Below are positions 28,129 to 37,596 of a DNA stretch of 43,096 nucleotides, one piece after another. This DNA comes from Erysipelotrichaceae bacterium. Its GTDB lineage: Bacteria; Bacillota_I; Bacilli_A; RF39; UBA660. A program made the translations under genes and the position numbers. The stretch is taken from NCBI GenBank assembly GCA_022772985.1, contig JALEZJ010000115.1, positions 1-43,096 of the forward strand. Reading direction: 5' to 3'. Numbering within the stretch: position 1 is the first letter of the stretch; every line of letters begins with the position of its first letter. The notes under the pieces were generated by a model. The model saw only the letters and a program-made list of their open reading frames with translations. It was not told the DNA's origin and did no database searches.

Positions 28129-29112
28129 ATGGAGAGATTACAATTTTTGATGGATCAAATTTTAGAATGTTATAATAGTAGTTTATCTAATGATGAAAAG
28201 TATCAGAGTGTGTCTTTATTATGGACAAATTTTTATAAGTTGAGCTATGAATTTAAAAGAAAGTATGAATCTCTTGGAGATTTTGATAGTTTAGAAGAGC
28301 TAAGTGGTCAGTTAGAGAAGGCTACTCGACTTTATTTGATGTGTGAAAATGAGTGTTATAAGTTTTATCAAGAGCCTTCTCAAAAAGATATTGATAAAGA
28401 AGTAGTCATTCAGGCAGTAGATCATACGAAAGAGGTTCTTTTTAATCGAAAGCTAGGGATTGATGATGGAATTTCAATGGATGAAGTAGCTTGTCTTTTG
28501 GATTGGGCTGTTTCTAATGTTAGAACTACTTTAAAGGAATTTGGAATTGATATTCGGACCAATTCTTTAAATGGGTTTTGTGAATTTGGACAAGCATTGT
28601 CCATTATGCCTTTTGAACATTTAGGACTTGAGGTTACAAAGAATAGGGCTAGTGATGCATTTGGGTATCCTTTTAATCATGCGTTTGGTACAGTTACTTT
28701 CCCAGTTTTAGATAATGGAAAGGTAGTGGATAAAAAGTATTTAATTGATACTACATATAGACAGTTTTTTTCTAGTGTTCGTTGTAATGAGGGAAGGTAT
28801 TATGCAATAGAGGAGAATACAGGAAAAATAGCTAATCCGGATCCAGGATATTTTGTAATGGATGAATTGTTTGCAAAAACATTGATGAGAGATGGATATG
28901 TTTTATTTGATCAAAGAAGCGCTTATTTGTATGGGGAAGGTTTTTATTTAGCTTCTTTAGATATTGAGCATAAAAAGATAAGGGATGATAGGAATTTTGA
29001 TTATTATCAGGCTATCATAGATAGTAGTTTTGATTATTCTATTAATAGTAGTGAATTAGAGGGATTAAACTTAGATTTTCCAAGTTTTGTTTCTAAGGGA
29101 TTTCAGCGTTAA
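28129..29112 (+). CDS. Uncharacterised protein with possible transglutaminase/papain-like Cys-His-Asp arrangement
   Basis: NGFCEFGQALS ... NHAFGTVTFP ... KYLIDTTYRQF in order. Confidence 0.5.
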   Translation: MERLQFLMDQILECYNSSLSNDEKYQSVSLLWTNFYKLSYEFKRKYESLGDFDSLEELSGQLEKATRLYLMCENECYKFYQEPSQKDIDKEVVIQAVDHTKEVLFNRKLGIDDGISMDEVACLLDWAVSNVRTTLKEFGIDIRTNSLNGFCEFGQALSIMPFEHLGLEVTKNRASDAFGYPFNHAFGTVTFPVLDNGKVVDKKYLIDTTYRQFFSSVRCNEGRYYAIEENTGKIANPDPGYFVMDELFAKTLMRDGYVLFDQRSAYLYGEGFYLASLDIEHKKIRDDRNFDYYQAIIDSSFDYSINSSELEGLNLDFPSFVSKGFQR

Positions 29113-29248
29113 TTTTTTATTAAAATACTTATTTTTCTTAATTTTGAAGCTATGTTTTACATGATGACTGATAAATGATAAATACTTAATCATTTTGATA
29201 GTTAGTTATTAGAAATAGTCAATTTTTATTTTAGTCAAAAAAAAAGAG

Positions 29249-29698
29249 TTATTGCTTGTTTAAGGAGTTAATTTTTTTTGTTTTTGATTTGTTTTTTTTT
29301 AGTAATAGCTCATTTGTTTTGTTGTAGTAGATTATTCTTGGGGTATTATCGATATCTACTCCGTGTGTTTTTCCTAATTTACATTCTTGAATATTATATT
29401 TTTTTTCTTGCCATGTGATTTTATTTTCTCCTATGGATGTATAGATTTCAGAAATTCCTTTTTCTTTAGGGTGAAGGTGTTCTTTAATTCCACTTCCTGG
29501 AAATAGAAAAAGGAGTCCTAATTCTGATATTTTAGATTGATAATTATTGATTTTATATACTTCATGATTTCCAGTAGTTATTTCTATTGGTAGTTTTTCA
29601 ATCGTAAAATTATTTATAATTTCTTGAATAAAAGGTATGTTTAATATTTCTATTGGAAATATTTTGTATATTTTTTCTTTTATTTCTAATTCGTTCAT
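29249..29698 (-). CDS. Cupin-fold protein
   Basis: LFLFPGSGIKEHLHPKEKGISEIYTSIGENKITWQEKKYNIQECKLGKTHGVDI (HxH...E...H). ATG at 29698 follows agaggtaact; the ORF-track N-terminal extension is probably not translated. Confidence 0.65.
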   Translation of the reverse strand: MNELEIKEKIYKIFPIEILNIPFIQEIINNFTIEKLPIEITTGNHEVYKINNYQSKISELGLLFLFPGSGIKEHLHPKEKGISEIYTSIGENKITWQEKKYNIQECKLGKTHGVDIDNTPRIIYYNKTNELLLKKNKSKTKKINSLNKQ

Positions 29699-30030
29699 AG
29701 TTACCTCTTTTCTTTTAGGTATTATATAATTTTTTATTTTAAAAAGCAATATTTTTTTAGTATTATTACAATTACTTGTTCGTAAAGTTTTTCCTTTATT
29801 TATGATTTTAAGAGGTAATGATAAGAAAATGATTTTTATTGATTTTGACATGAGAAGGGTGTTAATAAGACTTTTTTAGAAGTAAGGATGATATATTATT
29901 TTAATTGATTCAGATGATATGTTTTTTATATTTTTATGGAAATGAAGATTTTTTGTTTGAAATTTCTTTTTTTTTCATATTATTATCTATAAATATTTGT
30001 TATAATATAAAGTGATGGAGGAATGTATCT

Positions 30031-31128
30031 ATGAATTTATTTCGCTATATTGATAGGTTTAGTTGTTATACATTTCAAGAAGTACCTTTTAATGAGTTGG
30101 ATAATGCTATTTTTGCAACACTTTCTTATGTTGATTTAAAGGGTATTGTTTCTCCGAATCGATATCATAAGAAGACGATTCGAGAAGTTGGACATATTTA
30201 TGCTGAGATTCATTCAAAAAAGGAAAAGGATATTTTAGCTGTTCGAAATGCAATTAAAGCACTTCGTTATATTCAAGATACTAGGAGATATGGAGATTTA
30301 TTTCTTTATAATTATGTTTATGAATCTGGTCAGGAAGAACAATTTTGTGCTCTTACAATAGAGATAAATTCTAAATTAGTTTATGTCTCTTTTGAAGGTA
30401 CAGATCATTTAGTTAGTGGTTGGAAAGAAGATTTTATGCTTAGTTATATGTTCCCTGTAGAATCTCAGAGAAGAGCAATTGATTATGTGAATAAGAACTT
30501 TTTCTTTCGTAGAAAAGAGATTATTTTAGGTGGTCATTCTAAGGGTGGTAATTTAGCTATGGTTGCCGGGATGTATGCAAATCTTTGGGTTAGAGATAAG
30601 ATAATTATGATATATAATAATGATGGTCCAGGATTATTGAAGGAGCAAATTGAATCGGATTATTATAAGAATATTCAATCTAAATTGGTTCATATTATTC
30701 CTAATTATTCTGTTGTGGGATTATTGTTAAGGCATACAGATAATTATATTGTAGTTCGTTCTGCTAGAAGAGGAATCTTTGCTCATGATTTATTTACTTG
30801 GGTAGTTCAAGATAAGGCTTTTTTGAGAACGGATTTAAGTTTGTTTAGTAAGACGTTAGATAATGAATTTGTTGTTTGGCTTAATCAGTATGATAGGGAA
30901 CAAAGAAGAAAATTTGTTATTTCATTATTTGATATTTTTAATAGAGCAAATATTACAAGTTTAGTTGATGTTATGGAAAACAAGAAATTAATTTTTCATT
31001 TGATAGCTGAATCGAAAGAGTTAGATGGAGATACTAAGAGAATGTTAAAAGATTTTCTTTTGATGCTATTTAAGTGTTTTAAAGATGTTAAAAAAGAAGA
31101 ATTACTATCTATTTTTTCAAAAAGATGA
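30031..31128 (+). CDS. Mbeg1-like / DUF2974 alpha/beta-hydrolase
   Basis: VYVSFEGTDHLVSGWKEDF, lipase nucleophile elbow GGHSKGGNLAM. Confidence 0.85.
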   Translation: MNLFRYIDRFSCYTFQEVPFNELDNAIFATLSYVDLKGIVSPNRYHKKTIREVGHIYAEIHSKKEKDILAVRNAIKALRYIQDTRRYGDLFLYNYVYESGQEEQFCALTIEINSKLVYVSFEGTDHLVSGWKEDFMLSYMFPVESQRRAIDYVNKNFFFRRKEIILGGHSKGGNLAMVAGMYANLWVRDKIIMIYNNDGPGLLKEQIESDYYKNIQSKLVHIIPNYSVVGLLLRHTDNYIVVRSARRGIFAHDLFTWVVQDKAFLRTDLSLFSKTLDNEFVVWLNQYDREQRRKFVISLFDIFNRANITSLVDVMENKKLIFHLIAESKELDGDTKRMLKDFLLMLFKCFKDVKKEELLSIFSKR

Positions 31129-31146
31129 TAAGTAGGAAGTTGTGGT

Positions 31147-31338
31147 ATGATGGAATGTTGTGATTTAGATAAAATTATTTGTGATGTAGTTGCATCTTTT
31201 AAAATTGATCATATTGTTATTTCTGATGATATGCTAGAAAATATTAGAAATTTATATTTGGAAGAAAATAATTTGAATAAAAATAATTTTCATGGAAAAA
31301 AATTGGTAAAAAGTAAGGAGAATTTTAAAAATGACTAG
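31147..31338 (+). CDS. VbhA-like antitoxin candidate
   Basis: VVASFKIDHIVISDDMLENIRNLYLEENN resembles the VbhA pattern (aSlxlEGlxpSxexxxxxxxylxGe); overlaps the fic start by 8 nt. Confidence 0.55.
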   Translation: MMECCDLDKIICDVVASFKIDHIVISDDMLENIRNLYLEENNLNKNNFHGKKLVKSKENFKND

Positions 31339-31966
31339 AGAAGAAAATGATAGAAATTGGGATAGTTATTTTATTAGTGGGACTAATGTTTTGAAAAATA
31401 AATTAGGAATTACGGATTATGATATGTTACGACAGAAAGAGGTTGAAATTACTGCTAATAAATTGATCAATTTGTATTTAAATCCTATTAATATGGGGTT
31501 TGGAATTGAACATTTGAAAGCAATTCATCGTTATTTGTTTGAAGATATTTATCCTTTTGCTGGAGAATATCGTAATGTGTTTATGGAAAAAAATCATTCT
31601 TATTTTTCTTTAGTTGAAGAAATTGATGTACGATTGAGAGCAACTTTTCAACTTATGGAAGAAAATATTAAAAATGTTGAAACTGAATATAGTTTTGCTT
31701 GCTTTTTAGCTGAATATTATGCTGTTCTTTTGAACATACATCCTTTTAGAGAAGGAAATGGTCGAACGATTCGTGAATTTATTCGGGAGTATGCTAATGA
31801 GAAAAGTCGGGAATTGCCATTTGGTGAAATTAATTTTTCCTGGTCTAATGTGGATGGTGACGCGATACAGTCTATTATTGATAAGTCAATTGCTTTTCGT
31901 TCTATTATTGAACTTGAATTTATGAAGGCTTTTGAAAAGAAGAAGAGTGATAGTTATACTTTATAA
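31331..31966 (+). CDS. fic: Fic family protein (Fido domain)
   Basis: Core Fic motif HPFREGNGRTIREF; FAGEYRN. Confidence 0.95.
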   Translation: MTREENDRNWDSYFISGTNVLKNKLGITDYDMLRQKEVEITANKLINLYLNPINMGFGIEHLKAIHRYLFEDIYPFAGEYRNVFMEKNHSYFSLVEEIDVRLRATFQLMEENIKNVETEYSFACFLAEYYAVLLNIHPFREGNGRTIREFIREYANEKSRELPFGEINFSWSNVDGDAIQSIIDKSIAFRSIIELEFMKAFEKKKSDSYTL

Positions 31967-32242
31967 TTATTTATCTTGAAAAGTATTTTAGATTATAGAT
32001 TAGTGATACTTGATAGAGATACTAATATTATTTATTATCCTGTTAAGAAAAGGTGATGAATTATTTTTATTGTGAATTATAATATTGATTGATCATTGTT
32101 ATTTTAGTGTTTTTGTTAATTAGCAAAAGTAGTGCTATTTGAGGTTTTAATGGTAGAAGTGTTTGTGAGATAGATTTATTTATAAAAAAACTTCTTTTTT
32201 TCTTTTTTTGTGCTATAATTGAGATAATAGGAGGAAAGAATT

Positions 32243-33262
32243 ATGAAATGTGTATCAATTTCGGGGGAGAGAAGTTTTGTATTAAAAGAGAGAGATATTC
32301 CTGTATCAAAGGATGGTTCTGTTGTTATTGAGGTAAAATCTTGTGGGATATGTGGGTCTGATATTCATTATTGGGAAAGTGGCATGCCAGTTGGTTTAGT
32401 GATGGGACATGAATTTGCTGGTATTGTAGTGGATCCTGGTTCTAGAAAAGACTTAGAGAAGGGAGATAGAGTTACTGGACTTCCTATTTCTCCATGTGGT
32501 AAGTGTGAGGCTTGTCGAAGTGGTAATGTTCAGTATTGTGCTGATACTTGGTCAGAAGCTGTTGGGCTTGCACTTACGAATCCTGGTGGTTATAGTAAAT
32601 ATACTAGTTGTAGGCCAGATATGGTTCGGAAGATTCCTGGTAATGTGAGTTTTGATGCTGCTTGTATGGTTGAACCTTCGGCAGTTGCTCTTCATGCAGT
32701 AAATCTTGCTAATATTAAAATAGGGGATAGTGTTTTAATTGTTGGTGGTGGTATTATTGGACTTATGTCAGCGGAGTTTGCAAAGTTGGCAGGGGCTTCT
32801 TATATTGCTATTTTAGAGACAAATAAAAAAAGAGGTAGAAAAGCAGTTAGCTATGGGAAGATTAATGAATATTTTGATGCAACGAAGGAAGATGTAATTC
32901 CTAATCTTATTACCAAAACAAATGGTGGTTTTGATAAAGTAATTGAGTGTTGTGGTTCTTCTTCGGCAGTTAGTGAAGCATTAATGGCAGTAGAACCTGG
33001 TGGAACTGTAGTTTTAGTTGGTGTTTCTTTAGGTCCTGTTACAATTCCTATTGTAGTTAGTGTTATGAGAGAAGTTACTGTTCAAGGAGCGATTGCTTAT
33101 ACACCATATGAGTTTGATACGTGTTTAAAATTAATTCGTGATAAGAAAATTAATGTTACAAAATATATTGATGATTTGGTTCCACTTGAGTTGGCTCAAG
33201 AGTCATTTGAGAGACTTACTAGTGGAAAAGATTCTGCAGTGAAGATTATTATGAAACCTTAA
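32243..33262 (+). CDS. Zinc-dependent medium-chain alcohol/polyol dehydrogenase
   Basis: CGICGSDIHYWE, GHEFAG, CGKCEACRSGNVQYC structural zinc loop, GGGIIGLM. Confidence 0.93.
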   Translation: MKCVSISGERSFVLKERDIPVSKDGSVVIEVKSCGICGSDIHYWESGMPVGLVMGHEFAGIVVDPGSRKDLEKGDRVTGLPISPCGKCEACRSGNVQYCADTWSEAVGLALTNPGGYSKYTSCRPDMVRKIPGNVSFDAACMVEPSAVALHAVNLANIKIGDSVLIVGGGIIGLMSAEFAKLAGASYIAILETNKKRGRKAVSYGKINEYFDATKEDVIPNLITKTNGGFDKVIECCGSSSAVSEALMAVEPGGTVVLVGVSLGPVTIPIVVSVMREVTVQGAIAYTPYEFDTCLKLIRDKKINVTKYIDDLVPLELAQESFERLTSGKDSAVKIIMKP

Positions 33263-33304
33263 TGGGTATAAATTTCATTTTTTTACAAATATTATAGTTA
33301 GAAG

Positions 33305-33329
33305 AGTTAAGTAGTGTGCTTAGCTTTTT
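33305..33329 (+). terminator. Rho-independent terminator
   Basis: agttaag-tagtgtg-cttagctttttc. Confidence 0.6.
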
Positions 33330-33344
33330 CTATGGATAAAAAAA

Positions 33345-33371
33345 ATAGCAATCTCTATTGACAATTGCTAA
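33345..33371. promoter_or_regulatory. CIRCE-like operator (HrcA-type inverted repeat)
   Basis: ATAGCAATC-N9-AATTGCTAA versus CIRCE TTAGCACTC-N9-GAGTGCTAA: 14/18 arm positions with the exact 9-nt spacer. Confidence 0.6.
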
Positions 33372-33385
33372 AAAAGTGCTATAAT
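33358..33385 (+). promoter_or_regulatory. Promoter of hsp20
   Basis: TTGACA - 16 nt - TATAAT. Confidence 0.8.
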
Positions 33386-33408
33386 GAATAATGAAAGGTG
33401 ATGATAAT

Positions 33409-33834
33409 ATGGCTTTAATACCAAGATTAATGCCAAATAAATTTTATTTGGATGATGTTTTTGATGATTTTATGTTTCCTACGATGAAAGAAAGTGAATT
33501 TGGAAAGATGAAATGTGATATTTATGAGAAGGATAATACTTATTATTTAGAAATGGATATTCCTGGATTTGATAAGAAGGATGTTAATATTGAAATAGAT
33601 GATAATGATTATCTTACTATTACTGCTGAAAAAACAACAGATAATAATGAAGAAGATGAGAATAAAAATTATATTCGTAAGGAAAGAAGTTATGGTAAAT
33701 ATCAGAGATCATTTTATGTTGGTGGGATTGATAAAGAAGGAATTGATGCTAATTTTAAAGATGGCATTTTAAAAATTACTATGCCTAAGAAGGCTGAAGA
33801 AAAATCATCAAAACAAACCATTGAAATAAAATAG
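33409..33834 (+). CDS. hsp20: Hsp20/alpha-crystallin family small heat-shock protein
   Basis: CDIYEKDNTYYLEMDIPGFDKKDVNIEIDDNDYLTITAE...RSYGKYQRSFYVG. Start refined from 33391 to ATG 33409. Confidence 0.95.
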   Translation: MALIPRLMPNKFYLDDVFDDFMFPTMKESEFGKMKCDIYEKDNTYYLEMDIPGFDKKDVNIEIDDNDYLTITAEKTTDNNEEDENKNYIRKERSYGKYQRSFYVGGIDKEGIDANFKDGILKITMPKKAEEKSSKQTIEIK

Positions 33835-33845
33835 TATAAAATTTT

Positions 33846-33874
33846 AAGACGTATGTTTGAGTATGTCTTTTTTT
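33846..33874 (+). terminator. hsp20 terminator
   Basis: aagacgta-tgtttgag-tatgtctttttttt. Confidence 0.65.
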
Positions 33875-34725
33875 GGTGTACCATGTATGGCATATATCTA
33901 GTTGATGAAAGTCTAATACATGTGATGAAGTGTTAGGAAAGCAGATAGTATCAGTCGTAAGACTTGGGGCCAAAGGGAGTGTGAAACAGCATTATGGTTA
34001 ACGAACAGAAATTTACTATAAGGCTGTATAAATGTATAAGGTTGCTTAACAAACTAAAGTCTAAAAAATATAGGAACTTTATGTAGTAAAGTAGGTAATT
34101 AATCGAGGAAAGATATATGTTTTATCGTGAGTGGTCTGTCAAACAAGTAAGTACAAGTAAATAATACATCAATTGTTAAAGTTGGTTGAACAAGGATTAT
34201 TGCAAGAAATTGGCAAAGGGGCGTAGTACTAGAAAAATCGGAATACCAAGTGTAATAGATAGTGTATTATAGCAAGTAATTGTACAAGTATTAACACTAA
34301 TTTATGAAAAACAATTTTCCGATAATTCTTACTGGTTTAGACAATGTTGTGAGTAGGCAGTTATTAAATTCTTAGAGTTCTTTAATAATGGTTATGATTG
34401 GATAGTAGATATTGATTTATAATTTTTTTCGATGAAATAAATCAAGATAAGTTAATGTCAATTATCTATAGACCATAAAGGATGATGATGTTATTTCACT
34501 ATAAGGAAGTTTTTACAAAGTAGAGTAATGAAAAGTATCACCACTTTTATAATTGAGAAATTAGGATTAAAAGTGAATGTAAAAAAGTAAAGTGGTAAGG
34601 TCCAATCAAATAAAATATTTGGAATTTGGGTTTTACAAGGAAGTTAATCAAAATGTATAAAGATTCAAATCGCATATAAAATCGATTGAGAAGTTTAAAA
34701 AATATGGTATTGAATCAGATGAATT
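33875..34725 (+). pseudogene. Degenerate group II intron with LtrA-type reverse transcriptase remnant
   Basis: Intron RNA-like 5' stretch (gtgttaggaaagcag...cagtcgtaagacttggggccaaagggagtgtgaaacagcatt...gttaacgaa); then RKIGIPSVIDSVL*QVIVQVLTLIYEKQFSDNSYWFR...AVIKFLEFFNNGYDWIVDIDL* with in-frame stops, and later KLGLKVNVKK...GFYKEV pieces after frameshifts. Confidence 0.85.
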
Positions 34726-34747
34726 ATAATGAAGGGAGTTTGTAATT

Positions 34748-34954
34748 ATGGAAATAAATTATAAAGGGGTTCAATGTAGATTAGGAACATATAGAATAAA
34801 TGGAGAAGATAAACCTACATTATATTATATTTCAGCCCCAAATAGTGAAATTGTGTATGAAGCTGGATTTGAGGAATTGCATTATGGCTTGTGGGGAAAG
34901 GTATTAACAGATGAAGAATATAAGGAAATAGTAAAAAAAAGGGAAGGTAGATAG
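34748..34954 (+). CDS. Hypothetical protein (68 aa)
   Basis: ORF with gaaggga SD-like sequence; no family recognised. Confidence 0.5.
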   Translation: MEINYKGVQCRLGTYRINGEDKPTLYYISAPNSEIVYEAGFEELHYGLWGKVLTDEEYKEIVKKREGR

Positions 34955-35190
34955 GGAGAAACTTAAAAAGAAAATTGAAGATGACATAGATAGAGCAATT
35001 AAAGTAAAAAGTATAAGGATAATAGTTTATAAAATTTGAAATTGATCGTTTATCCTAATTTTTAAATAATTATTTAGAAGAAATGTATAAAATTATTGTT
35101 CAAACTAAAAGTATTAATCTTTTAGTCTGAATTGTAATTTTTTTTACTTGATTATTTTCCTTCCCTTTAAATTGTGATATAATTAGTAGG

Positions 35191-36156
35191 ATGAAAGGAT
35201 GGTGGAATGATATGATAAAGATATTTAAGAATGAATTAGATAGTGAAGTGGTAAAGAAAGTAGAGAAGATTGAGGATAACTGTTGGATTAATTTGGTTCA
35301 TCCTACTACTGATGAAATAAAATATGTAGTGGATACTTTGGGGATTGATGAGGATTTAATTACGAAGGTATTGGATGAAGAAGAATTGCCTCGTATTGAG
35401 AAAACTGATAATGCTACTTTAGTAGTGGTAGATGGTCCTTTTATGGAAGATACACATATTAAAAATAAATATACTACTTATCCACTTGGAATTATTATTT
35501 GTAATGATTTGCATGTTATTACTGTTTCTTTAAAAGAGTTTAGTATTTTAAAAGATTTTGAATGTGGAAAGGTTAAAACCTTTTATACTTATAAAAAATC
35601 TAGATTTTTGATTCAGTTATTACTTCGAACGGCTTCTTCTTATTTGAAGGTGTTGAATTTAGTAAATGCAGATATTCATAAGAAAGAGAAGGTATTATAT
35701 CATTCTACTTCTAATAAACAATTGGTGGAGCTTTTGGATATAGAAAAGACACTTGTTTATTTTATTACTTCTTTGAAGGCAAATGATGTGGTATTAGATA
35801 AATTGTCCAAGGGAAGTACTATTACATTGTATGAGGAAGATATTGAACTATTAGAGGATACTATTGTAGAAAATAAGCAAGGTATTGAGATGTGTACGAT
35901 TTATAAAGAAATTTTATCTTCTATTACAGATACTTATGCAACGATTGTATCTAATAATTTGAATGTTGTAATGAAATTTTTAGCTGGTATTACGATTGTT
36001 TTGTCTATTCCAACGATGATATCTTCGTTCTTGGGAATGAATGTTTCATTGGGAGGCTTTGCAAATCAAGATTATGCTTTTGTAATGATTTGTTTTTTCT
36101 CTTTTTTGTTAGCTTTGTTTGTTGCTTGGTTGTTAAAGAAGAAAGATATGTTATAG
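35191..36156 (+). CDS. CorA-like magnesium/divalent cation transporter
   Basis: C-terminal two TM and variant of the GMN loop (SSFLGMNVSLGG). Confidence 0.92.
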   Translation: MKGWWNDMIKIFKNELDSEVVKKVEKIEDNCWINLVHPTTDEIKYVVDTLGIDEDLITKVLDEEELPRIEKTDNATLVVVDGPFMEDTHIKNKYTTYPLGIIICNDLHVITVSLKEFSILKDFECGKVKTFYTYKKSRFLIQLLLRTASSYLKVLNLVNADIHKKEKVLYHSTSNKQLVELLDIEKTLVYFITSLKANDVVLDKLSKGSTITLYEEDIELLEDTIVENKQGIEMCTIYKEILSSITDTYATIVSNNLNVVMKFLAGITIVLSIPTMISSFLGMNVSLGGFANQDYAFVMICFFSFLLALFVAWLLKKKDML

Positions 36157-36253
36157 TTGTTTAAAATAAAATACTTACTTTTATTTTTCTTATGTGAAAA
36201 AGTTATTGTTAAGTATTATTTGTTTATGTTAATGATAGTAGGAGGTATTTTTT

Positions 36254-36535
36254 ATGAAGAGAATGGAATATCAAACAGAGGGAGTTTGTTCTAGTAAGAT
36301 TATTATTGAAGTGGATAATCATATTATTCAGTCTGTACAGTTTATAGGTGGATGTCCTGGAAATACTATAGGGGTTAGTAAGCTTTGTCAGGGAAAAAAT
36401 ATTGATGATGTGATTCAATTATTGACTGGTATTGATTGTCGTGGAAGAGGCACTTCTTGTCCAGATCAATTAGCGAAGGCTTTGATTCAAATGAAGGAGA
36501 AATCATCTCAAGAAGGAAATGTATATGTTAATTGA
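36254..36535 (+). CDS. TSCPD domain protein (TIGR03905-like)
   Basis: EGVCSSKIIIEVDNHIIQSVQFIGGCPGNTIGVSKL...GIDCRGRGTSCPDQLAKAL. Confidence 0.88.
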   Translation: MKRMEYQTEGVCSSKIIIEVDNHIIQSVQFIGGCPGNTIGVSKLCQGKNIDDVIQLLTGIDCRGRGTSCPDQLAKALIQMKEKSSQEGNVYVN

Positions 36536-37022
36536 TACAAATGATATTATATTTAATACATTTCAGGATAATAATTTGGAGCATTTGAATTTGCTTCAAA
36601 GTTTTAAAGAGGAATCTAAATCAAAATTTATTCATTTTATTGTAGAAAGATTGTTACAAAATAGAAATCAGAAGTCTTTTCCTTTTGATACTGGTTTTGT
36701 TATTTCTTTAGATTCTGGAGAAAGTATTGGTTATTTATTTATTTCTAGTAAGAGAAATGATGAAGTTTTTTTGGAATATTCTATATTGAAAAATAAGAGA
36801 AAGATGGGATATGGTAAAAAGTGCTTGAGTTTAGTTACTGATTTTTTGTTTGAACATTATAATATCCGAGATATTGCTTTGGATATTGATGTTAGTAATG
36901 AGGCTAGTATGAGGACGGCTATGGCTTGTGGTTATTATGAAGATGAATATTTAGAAGAGGGAAAATTTATTTATAGAAAGTATAATTTAAATTATACTAA
37001 TAAAAGAAAAAATGGTAAATGA
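36519..37022 (+). CDS. GNAT family N-acetyltransferase
   Basis: EYSILKNKRKMGYGKKCLSLVTDFLFEHYNIRDIALDIDVSNEASMRTAMACGYYEDE. Confidence 0.88.
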   Translation: MYMLIDTNDIIFNTFQDNNLEHLNLLQSFKEESKSKFIHFIVERLLQNRNQKSFPFDTGFVISLDSGESIGYLFISSKRNDEVFLEYSILKNKRKMGYGKKCLSLVTDFLFEHYNIRDIALDIDVSNEASMRTAMACGYYEDEYLEEGKFIYRKYNLNYTNKRKNGK

Positions 37023-37056
37023 AAAGTTAGTTTAGTATGTTATTAAACTAACTTTT
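37022..37056. terminator. Bidirectional terminator hairpin
   Basis: aaaagttagttta ... taaactaactttt, perfect 13-bp stem between the GNAT gene and a convergent small ORF. Confidence 0.75.
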
Positions 37057-37189
37057 AAGATTCTTTTTCATCATTTTTTTCTATAGCGTTGTAATAATCG
37101 TTTCCTTTTTCATAGCTTTTCTCAATTTTTTTCTTTTCTTTTTCAGAAAACATTTCATCAGATAATTCTAATTTTTTTAGATATTTCAT
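37055..37189 (-). CDS. Small acidic/charged protein (44 aa)
   Basis: MKYLKKLELSDEMFSEKEKKKIEKSYEKGNDYYNAIEKNDEKES*, preceded by aggtgataaaa SD; below the ORF-track length cutoff; convergent with GNAT and sharing its terminator. Confidence 0.6.
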   Translation of the reverse strand: MKYLKKLELSDEMFSEKEKKKIEKSYEKGNDYYNAIEKNDEKES

Positions 37190-37596
37190 TTTTATCACCT
37201 ATTATTAGGGTGTTCTTTCTTTTTTTATTTATGTATATTTTTTGATGTTTTTTTCTCTTTTTATAAAGAGAGCTGGTGATTTTATGGAAAAAATTAGAGT
37301 GATGTTGGAAGAAGATAACTTTAAATTTTATATCATTAAGCATTTACTTTCTTTTAAAGATTTGGGAGTTTTAGAGAATGTTTGATTTTATTTGGAATGA
37401 GTCATGTTTGAATGCGATGTTTTAGAAAAAGCATAAATTTGAGATGAATTCTTTCATAAAAATATCTGGTACTAATGTTAGAGAATAAAAAGATTTGAAT
37501 TAAAAAATTTTTGATTGATGGTTTATTATACAAGTTGGTTCTATGTATATTTTTCTTTTATATTGGTAAAATATGTATAGAAAAGGAGTGATTTTT

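Noticed and set aside
31980-32235. Riboswitch or leader peptide upstream of the Zn-dehydrogenase
   Set aside because: Small hairpin (tagca...tgcta) and tiny ORFs only; no recognisable riboswitch core.
37284-37385. 33-aa ORF MEKIRVMLEEDNFKFYIIKHLLSFKDLGVLENV
   Set aside because: SD-like gctggtgat present, but too short and isolated to call confidently; may be a gene remnant.
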